Assembly: GCA_025927795.1 (NCBI GenBank)
Contig: JAICKT010000260.1
Location: 1 to 6,346 of the forward strand
Length of the DNA: 6,346 bases
DNA from: Parafilimonas sp.
GTDB taxonomy: Bacteria > Bacteroidota > Bacteroidia > Chitinophagales > Chitinophagaceae
Direction of reading: 5' to 3'
The notes below the pieces were generated by a model. The model ran no database searches. It was not told the origin of the DNA and was given only the letters and a program-made list of their open reading frames with translations. How positions within the stretch are numbered: position 1 is the first letter of the stretch; each line of letters begins with the position of its first letter. This document shows, one piece after another, positions 1 to 5,523 of this stretch. A program made the position numbers and the translations under genes.

Positions 1-1170
1 ATCGAAGGAAAATCAGGTTGCGATTATATAACAAGGTTTGATGCTTCCAAATTTAAAACAAGGTTTGCCTGCGAAATAAAAAATTTTGACAGCAATAATT
101 TTTTTGATAAAAAAGAAGCGCGCAGGCTTGACCCCAATGTACAGGTGGGTATAGCTGCTTCCGATGAAGCAATGACAGATGCAGGTCTTATTAAAGATAA
201 TTATGATCCTGAAAGAATAGGTGTTATTGTGGGAAGCGGAATAGGCGGTTTTGAAAGTTTCCAGGAAGAATGTATAAATTATGGTTTAACCGATCGTGTG
301 CCAAGGTTCTCACCTTTTTTTATTCCAAAGATCATTACTGATATGGGCGCCGGTGTAATTTCAATGCGTCATAATTTACGCGGGCCAAACTTTGCTGTAG
401 TGAGTGCATGTGCTACCAGTAATAATGCAATGATTGAAGGCCTGTATCATTTAAGGTTAAATAAAGCTGATGTTATGCTTTGCGGTGGAACTGAAATGGG
501 TATTTGCGAAGGTGCAGTAGGTGGTTTTAGTTCTATGAAAGCACTTAGTGAACGCAACGATGATCCGCAAACCGCCAGTCGCCCTTATGATAAAGAGAGG
601 GATGGTTTTGTAATTGGTGAAGGAGCCGGTATTCTAATTTTGGAAAGATTAGATCATGCATTAAAAAGAGGCGCAAAAATTTATGCTGAATTAGCCGGCG
701 CCGGTGCTTCCGGCGATGCATATCACATGACAGCTCCGCATCCGCAAGGTCTTGGTGCAAAGAAGGCAATGCTTTCAGCACTTGAAGATGCAGATATGCA
801 AACATCAGACATTGATTATATAAACACACATGGTACTTCAACACCGTTGGGTGATGTTGCTGAAACAAAAGCAATAAAGGATTTATTTGGAGATGACATA
901 TATCAGCTTAATATTAGTTCTACAAAATCCATGACGGGACATTGCCTCGGGGCTGCTGGTGCTATTGAAGCGATTGCTTGTATAAAAAGTATAAATGAAA
1001 GTATTGTACCACCAACAATAAATCATTTTACAGACGACCCGGAACTGGATAACAAAATAAATTTTACTTTTAATGTTGCACAGCATCGCAAAGTTAGAGC
1101 CGCACTTAGTAACAGCTTTGGCTTTGGCGGGCATAATGCAACACTTATTTTCAAAGAGTACTTACCTTAA
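1..1170 (+). CDS. fabF: Beta-ketoacyl-ACP synthase II (FabF), 5' end cut off by the window
   Basis: Cytoplasmic condensing enzyme of type II fatty acid synthesis: it joins malonyl-ACP to a growing acyl-ACP. The frame is open from base 1 without a start, so the gene begins upstream; 389 residues are visible. The catalytic residues are all present: nucleophile Cys at 409-411 (in SACATSN), His at 829-831 (in NTHGTSTP), Lys at 925-927 and His at 940-942 (in STKSMTGH). They sit at visible residues 137, 277, 309 and 314, a constant 26 less than E. coli FabF C163, H303, K335 and H340 as I recall that sequence, so only about 26 residues are missing. The C-terminal SFGFGGHN glycine-rich signature is intact. 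An internal GTG at 145 is not the true start, because family-like sequence (SGCDYITRFD) precedes it. The 3' end overlaps rnc by 35 bases, implying co-transcription. acpP would be expected just upstream but lies outside the window. Confidence 0.96.
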   Translation: MEGKSGCDYITRFDASKFKTRFACEIKNFDSNNFFDKKEARRLDPNVQVGIAASDEAMTDAGLIKDNYDPERIGVIVGSGIGGFESFQEECINYGLTDRVPRFSPFFIPKIITDMGAGVISMRHNLRGPNFAVVSACATSNNAMIEGLYHLRLNKADVMLCGGTEMGICEGAVGGFSSMKALSERNDDPQTASRPYDKERDGFVIGEGAGILILERLDHALKRGAKIYAELAGAGASGDAYHMTAPHPQGLGAKKAMLSALEDADMQTSDIDYINTHGTSTPLGDVAETKAIKDLFGDDIYQLNISSTKSMTGHCLGAAGAIEAIACIKSINESIVPPTINHFTDDPELDNKINFTFNVAQHRKVRAALSNSFGFGGHNATLIFKEYLP

Positions 1171-1879
1171 CGCTAATTTGTTAGGCAGACTTTTAAAATC
1201 AAAAAAAGCAATTCATTTTGAAACACAAATTCAAAATGTTCTGGGTGTTAAGCCCGGCAGGTATTCTTTATATTATACCGCATTAAGTCATCGTTCAATA
1301 AAAGAAGGAGCGTCAGAAAATAATGAACGGCTCGAGTATCTTGGCGATGCAGTATTAAGTGCAATTATTGCTGATTATTTATTTAAGCGTTATCCTTATA
1401 AGGGCGAAGGCTTTTTAACCGAGATGCGCAGTAAAATGGTAAACCGGCAACAGCTTAATGATATCGCATTAAAAATGGGTTTAAAGCGTATAACCATTTA
1501 TAATAAGTTTGATACATTTCTTAAAACGAGCCAGATATTTGGTAATACACTGGAAGCATTGGTAGGCGCAGTTTATCTTGATAAAGGATATAAGCGCACA
1601 CAGCAGTGGGTTTTGCAAAGAATAATAATACCACATTTATTTGTAGATGATCTTGAATTAATAGATATTAATTTAAAGAACCGTTTAATTGGGTGGGCAA
1701 GCAAAAATTCAAAACTGCTCGAGTTTGAAACACTAAACGAAAAAATGGAAGGCAGTCGCAGGATTTTTACGATTGCTGTAAAGCTTGATGGAAAAATTTT
1801 ATCTGAAGGAAAAGGATTTAATAAAAAAGATGCAAGCCAGATTGCTGCACAAGCTGCTATTGAATTGTTGGGATTATAA
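1136..1879 (+). CDS. rnc: Ribonuclease III
   Basis: Double-strand-specific endoribonuclease that processes rRNA precursors and structured mRNAs. From the ATG at 1136 it is 247 residues. The RNase III domain covers about residues 30-170, with signature NERLEYLGDAV at 63-73 (acidic residues E64, E67, D71) and a second catalytic segment NTLEALVGAVYLD at 137-149. The double-stranded RNA-binding domain covers about 178-247 and ends in the helix KKDASQIAAQAAIELL. At the position of E. coli D114 there is Asn137, while the following Glu (E140) is kept. I chose 1136 because the upstream ATG at 1073 would overlap fabF by 98 bases with a tail unlike the family. A TTG at 1178, just after the fabF stop, is a plausible alternative giving 233 residues. 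No Shine-Dalgarno sequence is visible, as is usual in Bacteroidota. It is followed by a terminator hairpin. Confidence 0.94.
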   Translation: MQHLFSKSTYLNANLLGRLLKSKKAIHFETQIQNVLGVKPGRYSLYYTALSHRSIKEGASENNERLEYLGDAVLSAIIADYLFKRYPYKGEGFLTEMRSKMVNRQQLNDIALKMGLKRITIYNKFDTFLKTSQIFGNTLEALVGAVYLDKGYKRTQQWVLQRIIIPHLFVDDLELIDINLKNRLIGWASKNSKLLEFETLNEKMEGSRRIFTIAVKLDGKILSEGKGFNKKDASQIAAQAAIELLGL

Positions 1880-1898
1880 AAGAACGTTTACAACAAAT

Positions 1899-1942
1899 AA
1901 AAAAGTCATTGACGTAATGACTCAATGACCTCTGTTTTTTTT
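1899..1942. terminator. Bidirectional intrinsic terminator between rnc and mnmA
   Basis: A perfect 8-bp inverted repeat, GTCATTGA (1905-1912) and TCAATGAC (1922-1929), closes a 9-nt loop. Six A residues (1899-1904) lie directly on one side, and eight T residues (1935-1942) lie five bases beyond the other arm. Read on the minus strand, the hairpin is followed at once by a U-run, a good terminator for mnmA. On the plus strand the U-run is five bases away, so it is somewhat weaker for rnc. The loop also contains AATGAC, so the left arm can instead form a shorter hairpin with it. Confidence 0.75.
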
Positions 1943-1961
1943 CACGTTTGATGATTTACGA

Positions 1962-3053
1962 TTAACGCTGTATCACGCCTCCACCAATCACATCATCACC
2001 TTCATAAAATACAGCACTTTGTCCGGGCGCAATGCTTTTTACATTTTCAAAAAAACGAACACTAATATTATTGCCTTCATTATATAAACTGCTTAAAGCA
2101 CCTTTATCTTTATAACGAATTTTTGTTATTGCTTCCATTCCATCTGCAACACCATCATATTTCAGCCAGTTCATTTTAGCAACAACCATTTCGCTTTGCT
2201 GTAAATCTTCTTCATCACCTAATACAACAGTATTTGTTGATGGTTCAATCGCTGTAACATAAACAGGTTTGCCCAGCGCAATATCCAAACCTTTACGCTG
2301 ACCAATTGTATAAAAAGGATAACCTTTATGTTCACCCAATTTCAAACCATTCTTATCAACAAACCAACCGCCACTAACTCTTTCTTCCAAACCTTCAACA
2401 CGATGTTTTAAGAAACCGCGATAATCATTATCCGGAACAAAACAAATTTCATAACTCTCACTTTTTTTCGCAAGTTCCGGATAGCCAAAATCAAAAGCCA
2501 TTTGTCTTATTTCTGTTTTGCGATATTTACCCAACGGCAAAATAGTGCGGCTTAATAAATCCTGCTGTAAACCCCACAACACATAACTCTGGTCTTTCGT
2601 TTCATCCAAACCTTTGCTAATAAAATATCTTCCGTTTGTATGCTGATGAATATTTGCATAATGACCTGTTGCAATAAAATCGCAGTTCATTGCATCTGCA
2701 CGTTTTAATAAAGCACGCCATTTAATATGTGTGTTGCACATCACGCAAGGGTTAGGCGTTCTGCCTGCAATATATTCTTCCACAAAATTGTCAATCACAA
2801 AATCACCAAACTCTTCACGTATATCTAAAATAAAATGCGGAAATCCATGCTGCACCGCTGCTGCACGTGCATCATTAAAACTATCAAGATTGCAACAACC
2901 CGTTTCTTTACCACTGCTGCCACTGCTTGCATAATCCCATGTCTTCATGGTAATGCCCACCACTTCATAACCTTCGTTATGCAACATCAGCGCACACACG
3001 GTACTATCAATACCGCCGCTCATCGCTACCAAAACTTTTCCTTTCCTGCTCAT
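1962..3053 (-). CDS. mnmA: tRNA-specific 2-thiouridylase MnmA
   Basis: ATP-dependent cytoplasmic enzyme that puts the 2-thio group on the wobble uridine (U34) of tRNAs for Lys, Glu and Gln, using sulfur passed on from a cysteine desulfurase. The 363-residue length is close to the E. coli enzyme. The N-terminal PP-loop ATP-binding motif SGGIDST is at residues 12-18. The nucleophile is Cys103 in NPCVMCN (101-107), and the sulfur-carrying catalytic Cys is Cys204 in EICFVP. DQSYVLW at 154-160 and YTIGQRKG further on are family signatures of the tRNA-binding and central regions, followed by a C-terminal beta-barrel ending in GGGVIQR. The GKETGCCNLDSFNDAR stretch at 48-63, with a Cys pair, is typical of Bacteroidota MnmA. 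The ATG at 3053 starts directly at the conserved N-terminus. It is monocistronic, convergent with rnc, and has its own promoter. Confidence 0.97.
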   Translation of the reverse strand: MSRKGKVLVAMSGGIDSTVCALMLHNEGYEVVGITMKTWDYASSGSSGKETGCCNLDSFNDARAAAVQHGFPHFILDIREEFGDFVIDNFVEEYIAGRTPNPCVMCNTHIKWRALLKRADAMNCDFIATGHYANIHQHTNGRYFISKGLDETKDQSYVLWGLQQDLLSRTILPLGKYRKTEIRQMAFDFGYPELAKKSESYEICFVPDNDYRGFLKHRVEGLEERVSGGWFVDKNGLKLGEHKGYPFYTIGQRKGLDIALGKPVYVTAIEPSTNTVVLGDEEDLQQSEMVVAKMNWLKYDGVADGMEAITKIRYKDKGALSSLYNEGNNISVRFFENVKSIAPGQSAVFYEGDDVIGGGVIQR

Positions 3054-3073
3054 GAAAATTTCAAATCAAGCTG

Positions 3074-3081
3074 CAAATATA
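3074..3081 (-). promoter_or_regulatory. Putative Bacteroidota -7 promoter element of mnmA
   Basis: Read on the minus strand, these bases are TATATTTG, an exact match to the TAnnTTTG -7 consensus of the Bacteroidota primary sigma factor. The box ends 20 bases before the mnmA start codon, giving a leader of roughly 15 bases, normal for this phylum. No TTTG -33 box is seen at the expected 19-21 base spacing; that position falls inside the neighbouring 33-nt palindrome. Confidence 0.5.
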
Positions 3082-3092
3082 CAACACGCAAA

Positions 3093-3125
3093 AGACCTGT
3101 TAGGTTTTCAAAACCTAACAGGTCT
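3093..3125. repeat. 33-nt perfect palindrome upstream of mnmA
   Basis: The 16-base arm AGACCTGTTAGGTTTT (3093-3108) is repeated exactly in inverted form at 3110-3125 around a single central C (3109). Such a perfect dyad can extrude as a cruciform or fold as an RNA hairpin. It lies 11 bases upstream of the mnmA -7 box. From memory, very similar dyads containing CCTGTTAGGTTTT occur between genes in many Bacteroidota, so I read it as a dispersed REP-like element rather than an mnmA-specific operator. No T-run follows on either strand, so it is not a standard terminator. Confidence 0.75.
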
Positions 3126-3153
3126 ATAATAACTATTCTTTAGATTATTATTT

Positions 3154-3243
3154 GGGCAGCATCAGCAGTTGAAATGCTATTAAGCATTGTCCTGCTTTAG
3201 GGTGCAAATGCGAAGCATTCATCGAGGCAAATAAAACTAATTA
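3154..3243 (+). repeat. Repeat module X, copy 1 (short form)
   Basis: About 90 bases that match the stretch at 4861-4981 in the same orientation. The 3' part TGCAAATGCGAAGCATTCAT (3203-3222) is identical in both copies and contains a small hairpin, AATGC-GAA-GCATT. The 5' part can close with GCAG (3156-3159) pairing CTGC (3192-3195), and inside it AATGCT pairs with AGCATT around ATTA. Copy 1 lacks about 32 bases present in copy 2 between the two parts. No coding potential was found. It lies directly before Y module copy 1. Confidence 0.7.
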
Positions 3244-3248
3244 TGAGC

Positions 3249-3316
3249 GGGATAATGTGTCCCTTATCATCCGTTCTTGATTTTTTTGGTACTTTTTGTA
3301 TCAGGACAAAAAGTAC
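3249..3316 (+). repeat. Repeat module Y, copy 1, with terminal hairpin
   Basis: Bases 3255-3316 align without gaps to 4274-4335 with 8 mismatches in 62. The last 28 bases form a perfect 11-bp hairpin: GTACTTTTTGT (3289-3299), loop ATCAGG, ACAAAAAGTAC (3306-3316). It lies 39 bases upstream of the DUF1080 start codon, so the hairpin would probably be in the leader of that mRNA if transcription starts further upstream. No T-run follows the hairpin, so it is not a standard terminator. Confidence 0.75.
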
Positions 3317-3355
3317 AGAAAGATATTTTTTATCTTCCATTTAAATTATCCATTC

Positions 3356-4114
3356 ATGAAATACACACGATTGATTTTAATTGCCGCAACACTTGTTCTT
3401 GTATCATTTCAATCAACAAAAACAAATACTCAAAAATGGGTAAGCTTATTCAATGGAAAAAATCTTGATAACTGGACTCCAAAAATTGCAGGATACAAAC
3501 TCGGGGAAAATTTCGGAAATACTTTTCGCGTTGAAAATGGAATATTAAGTACACGCTATGATGCGTATGATAATTTTAAAAACAGGTTTGGTGCATTGTA
3601 TTACAATAAAAAATTTACCAATTACAGGCTGCGTGTTGAATACAGGTTTACAGGTGATACTGTAGCCGGTGCACCATCATGGGGCTACCAGGATGGAGGC
3701 ATACAGTACGATTGTCAGGATCCGAAAACTATAGAATTAAACCAATCTTTTCCTGTTTGTCTTGAATACAATTTGCTTGGAACACGTGCTTCCGGCGAGA
3801 TATGTGCGAATGGTATTTATGTAGAAATTGCTGGCAAAAGAAATACAGATTATTGTACGCCGCCTTCAATAAAAAAAATTATACCAGGCGACCAATGGGT
3901 TACTGCAGAGATTGATGTGCATGATGGAAAAGTTATACATTATATTAATGGCGAAGAAGTGCTGCAATTTGAAAATCCAAAATATGACTCCGCAAATGCT
4001 GTTGCAAAAAAATTTATTGTTGCCGGAAATGATGTCGTAAAAGATGGATACATATCACTTCAATCAAACAGCCATCCTATGGACTTCAGAAAGATTGAGA
4101 TTATGGAATACTGA
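3356..4114 (+). CDS. Secreted DUF1080-family protein (3-keto-disaccharide hydrolase domain)
   Basis: From the ATG at 3356 the product is 252 residues. A lysine-containing start and a hydrophobic stretch (about residues 5-18, LILIAATLVLVSF) form a Sec signal peptide; there is no lipobox Cys, so it is probably periplasmic or exported rather than a lipoprotein. The rest is one DUF1080 domain of the concanavalin A-like beta-sandwich type: opening WVSLFNGKNLDNW at 28-40, FRVENGIL at 57-64, the core FGALYYNKKFTNYRLRVEYRF across 78-98, a GGIQYDCQDP segment at 114-123, FPVCLEYNLLG at 132-142, and the closing strands GYISLQSNSHPMDFRKIEI at 231-249. Characterised relatives cleave 3-keto-glycosides or act in polysaccharide use; the substrate here cannot be read from sequence. 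An upstream in-frame ATG at 3296 is rejected because it lies inside the Y hairpin and would bury the signal peptide. The gene stands alone between two Y repeats. Confidence 0.88.
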   Translation: MKYTRLILIAATLVLVSFQSTKTNTQKWVSLFNGKNLDNWTPKIAGYKLGENFGNTFRVENGILSTRYDAYDNFKNRFGALYYNKKFTNYRLRVEYRFTGDTVAGAPSWGYQDGGIQYDCQDPKTIELNQSFPVCLEYNLLGTRASGEICANGIYVEIAGKRNTDYCTPPSIKKIIPGDQWVTAEIDVHDGKVIHYINGEEVLQFENPKYDSANAVAKKFIVAGNDVVKDGYISLQSNSHPMDFRKIEIMEY

Positions 4115-4242
4115 TTTGACAGATTTTTCAATCAAGTTGAGCATGGCATTTTACAACGTGCATACTTGAATTGAAAATATTTAATAATTCGATCAAAGTA
4201 CTCAGCATTAAAAATCAACGCTCAACAGACGAAGAAGCAGTA

Positions 4243-4335
4243 GTACAAAAGTTCAATCAAGGCGAATGAACGGATGTGTTGCTTATCATCCGTTCTTGAA
4301 CTTTTTGGTACTTTTTCTTTCAAGAGAAAAAGTAC
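4243..4335 (+). repeat. Repeat module Y, copy 2, with nested inverted repeats
   Basis: This is the second copy of the module found upstream of the DUF1080 gene, here about 130 bases after its stop. It has three stems. An outer stem pairs AAAAGTTCAA (4247-4256) with TTGAACTTTT (4296-4305). An inner stem pairs GAACGGATG (4268-4276) with CATCCGTTC (4287-4295). A separate 3' hairpin pairs GTACTTTTTCT (4308-4318) with AGAAAAAGTAC (4325-4335) around TTCAAG. GTAC at 4243-4246 could also pair with GTAC at 4308-4311, so the large stem and the 3' hairpin can compete. It may help end DUF1080 transcripts, but no T-run follows the final hairpin. Confidence 0.75.
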
Positions 4336-4529
4336 ATAACAACAATCAATTTGGGCATGACGTGTAACAGCATGTGTTTTGCACTTACCTTAAAACTTAT
4401 AAAAGTCAATTAAACTTCTTAGAATAAATCATCAACACAAAACAACTAACAAAGTGAAATATTATTCTTTACTTAATCCTCAAACCAAAATCAAAAAAGA
4501 TAAAATTATAAGGAGGCTTATAATAATAA

Positions 4530-4778
4530 GCATATAGATTTTGTCGTGTATGGCCACAAAAAAATCCAACTTTATTAACAGGTGTAGTTGCTGCTACAGG
4601 TGTTAAAGGAATGAAGGCTGCTTATGCAAATCAATATTTTGCCGGTGGCAGTGGGTTTCCTGATTTTATGATCTTCTCAGTTGATATGCTGAAAGATGGC
4701 AGCAATGCAATAAAGATGGCCGGCTTCTTTAATAATCAATGGAAACTTACAAAGGAAGAATATGTGCTGCAGCAATAG
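4530..4778 (+). pseudogene. Unidentified 3' gene remnant
   Basis: One reading frame is open from just after a stop at 4527 to a TAG at 4776-4778, giving 82 residues. The sequence reads like real protein from about RVWPQKNPTLLTGVV (4545 on) through GGSGFPDFMIFSVDMLKDG to a normal-looking end at QWKLTKEEYVLQQ, with balanced composition unlike the low-complexity intergenic DNA around it. There is no credible start: the first ATG in frame is at 4611, inside the coding-like part, and would give only 55 residues. Upstream the frame runs into stops and AT-rich sequence. I therefore read it as the C-terminal end of a gene whose front has been lost. I do not recognise the family. A short expressed 55-residue protein is possible but less likely. 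A run of seven A residues at 4558-4564 could mark a frameshift. Confidence 0.45.
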
Positions 4779-4860
4779 TATAAAAAATTCAGGAAGATAA
4801 AATCATGTCTGAAAACATAACCAAACATGCAACCAAACTCAAGTGAATAATTTTTCTGTT

Positions 4861-4981
4861 GCGCGGCATTAGCAGTTAAATTCTATTTAGCAATGTCCCG
4901 CTTTATGTTGCAAGTCCTCGCTGCGCCGCAGGCTTGCCACTGCAAATGCGAAGCATTCATTGAGACAAATAAAAAATAATT
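4861..4981 (+). repeat. Repeat module X, copy 2 (long form)
   Basis: About 121 bases matching 3154-3243 in the same orientation. The 5' part can fold with GCGG (4863-4866) pairing CCGC (4898-4901), continued by CATT with AATG after a two-base bulge, and inside that TAAAT pairs with ATTTA around TCT. The 3' part (from 4941) begins with the same 20 bases as copy 1. Between them lies a GC-richer stretch absent from copy 1 (about 4906-4940), which itself forms an imperfect hairpin closed by GCAAG and CTTGC. A 60-residue minus-strand frame crosses this repeat but is not believed to be a gene. Confidence 0.7.
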
Positions 4982-5073
4982 GTGCAAGATAATCGGGCTG
5001 CAATTTGAGTGAAAAAATTCTATACGGTTTACCAATGTGAAAGTAATTAATGATGAAATAGAGCAACAAATTT

Positions 5074-5307
5074 TTATTGATTGAGTTTATTTAACTCGTT
5101 GCTTAAACTATCAAAGCGCAATTGCAAAATACGAATCTCTGATTTCATGCGATTAAGACTCTCAGAATCACCTGCATGTTGAAGTGAATCTTGAAGCCCG
5201 GTTAATTTTTTATTGATGAGCTTTTGACCATCAATTATACTCTCCTTTTTTGAATCACAGGAAGTAAACAAGAAAAACAGAAACGGCAACAGGATTATTT
5301 TTTTCAT
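5074..5307 (-). CDS. Small coiled-coil lipoprotein of unknown function
   Basis: The 77-residue product has a clear lipoprotein signal: MKK, a hydrophobic stretch rich in Leu and Phe, then the lipobox FTSC with the lipidated Cys at residue 17. The mature part is about 60 residues, charged and hydrophilic, and from about residue 26 has a spacing of Leu/Ile and polar residues that suggests one or two amphipathic helices forming a coiled coil (QKLINKKLTGLQDSLQ, then SEIRILQLRFDSLSNELNKL), split by an AGDSES turn. It probably sits in the outer or inner membrane facing the periplasm; Asp at +2 does not settle which in Bacteroidota. It stands alone, transcribed away from the AHSA1-arsR operon, with 216 bases between the start codons. 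No function can be assigned. The signal peptide plus patterned mature part argue that it is a real gene. Confidence 0.72.
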   Translation of the reverse strand: MKKIILLPFLFFLFTSCDSKKESIIDGQKLINKKLTGLQDSLQHAGDSESLNRMKSEIRILQLRFDSLSNELNKLNQ

Positions 5308-5474
5308 ACAAGCATCAAAACCAATCTAATGCCAAAAAATTAAATAAATGGATTCTATCCTTTATCTGCGTTAATGTATCAATCAGGAGTTGTTAAAAAC
5401 TATGATAAGCGAAAGATTTTTTATTAGTGCTTGAATTTGTCAAAAACTTTTTGAAAGATCATTAAAAAAATTAG

Positions 5475-5490
5475 GTAACTCAAAAGTTAC
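5475..5490. promoter_or_regulatory. Upstream palindromic operator of the AHSA1-arsR operon
   Basis: A perfect dyad, GTAACT-CAAA-AGTTAC, immediately upstream of the -7 box. The same arms recur at 5503-5518. The most likely ligand is the dimeric ArsR-type repressor encoded at the end of this operon. Confidence 0.75.
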
Positions 5491-5493
5491 TCA

Positions 5494-5501
5494 TATATTT
5501 G
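5494..5501 (+). promoter_or_regulatory. -7 promoter element of the AHSA1-arsR operon
   Basis: TATATTTG matches the Bacteroidota TAnnTTTG -7 consensus exactly and lies in the 12-base gap between two operator palindromes. Transcription would begin near 5507-5509, giving a leader of about 15 bases before the ATG at 5524. A -33 TTTG is not evident. Repressor on either dyad would block polymerase. Confidence 0.7.
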
Positions 5502-5502
5502 T

Positions 5503-5518
5503 GTAACTTAAAAGTTAC
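5503..5518. promoter_or_regulatory. Downstream palindromic operator of the AHSA1-arsR operon
   Basis: A second perfect dyad, GTAACT-TAAA-AGTTAC, with the same arms as the site at 5475-5490 and a spacer differing by one base. The centres are 28 bases apart. It covers the predicted transcription start and ends five bases before the ATG of the AHSA1 gene. Confidence 0.75.
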
Positions 5519-5523
5519 ATATT

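Larger units (their letters stand above)
4115..5073. other. Long stretch without an intact gene, holding repeats and a gene remnant
   Basis: About 960 AT-rich bases between the DUF1080 gene and the small lipoprotein gene. It contains Y copy 2 (4243-4335), an unidentified 3' coding remnant (4530-4778) and X copy 2 (4861-4981). I see no tRNA, no CRISPR array and no transposase. An AAGGAGG motif at 4510-4516 resembles a Shine-Dalgarno sequence but leads to no useful reading frame. Bases 4336-4529 and 4779-4860 show nothing recognisable. The density of repeats plus a remnant suggests a site of past insertion, deletion or decay. Confidence 0.6.

Noticed and set aside
545..1134. Two minus-strand frames (545-874 and 883-1134) inside fabF
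   Set aside because: Antisense shadows of a clearly conserved gene, with composition unlike real proteins (His/Leu-rich, Cys-rich).
1073..1135. Upstream ATG extension of rnc
   Set aside because: It would enlarge the overlap with fabF to 98 bases and add 21 residues unlike RNase III N-termini; the codons are explained by fabF.
2731..3143. Two plus-strand frames opposite the 5' half of mnmA
   Set aside because: Antisense to a fully conserved gene; one also runs through the palindrome at 3093-3125.
3277..3468. Plus-strand frame of 63 residues overlapping the DUF1080 start
   Set aside because: It begins in the Y repeat and is out of frame with the DUF1080 gene, with no recognisable features.
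4136..4226. GTTGAGC (4136-4142) and GCTCAAC (4220-4226) inverted pair after the DUF1080 gene
   Set aside because: Only 7 bp with a 77-base spacer and no T-run; expected by chance at this scale.
4454..4537. 27-codon GTG frame (KYYSLLNPQTKIKKDK...) and the AAGGAGG at 4510-4516
   Set aside because: Too short and lysine/isoleucine-biased as AT-rich DNA would give by chance. The Shine-Dalgarno-like motif lies inside this frame and leads only to frames that stop quickly; such motifs are seldom used in Bacteroidota.
4887..5069. Minus-strand frame of 60 residues
   Set aside because: It is created by reading through repeat module X; the sequence has no signal or domain features, and frames of this kind recur wherever the repeat does.
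3054..5073. CRISPR array, tRNA gene or insertion sequence in the repeat-rich region
   Set aside because: The repeats occur only twice each with irregular spacing, no cloverleaf is visible, and no transposase or terminal inverted repeats with target duplications could be found.
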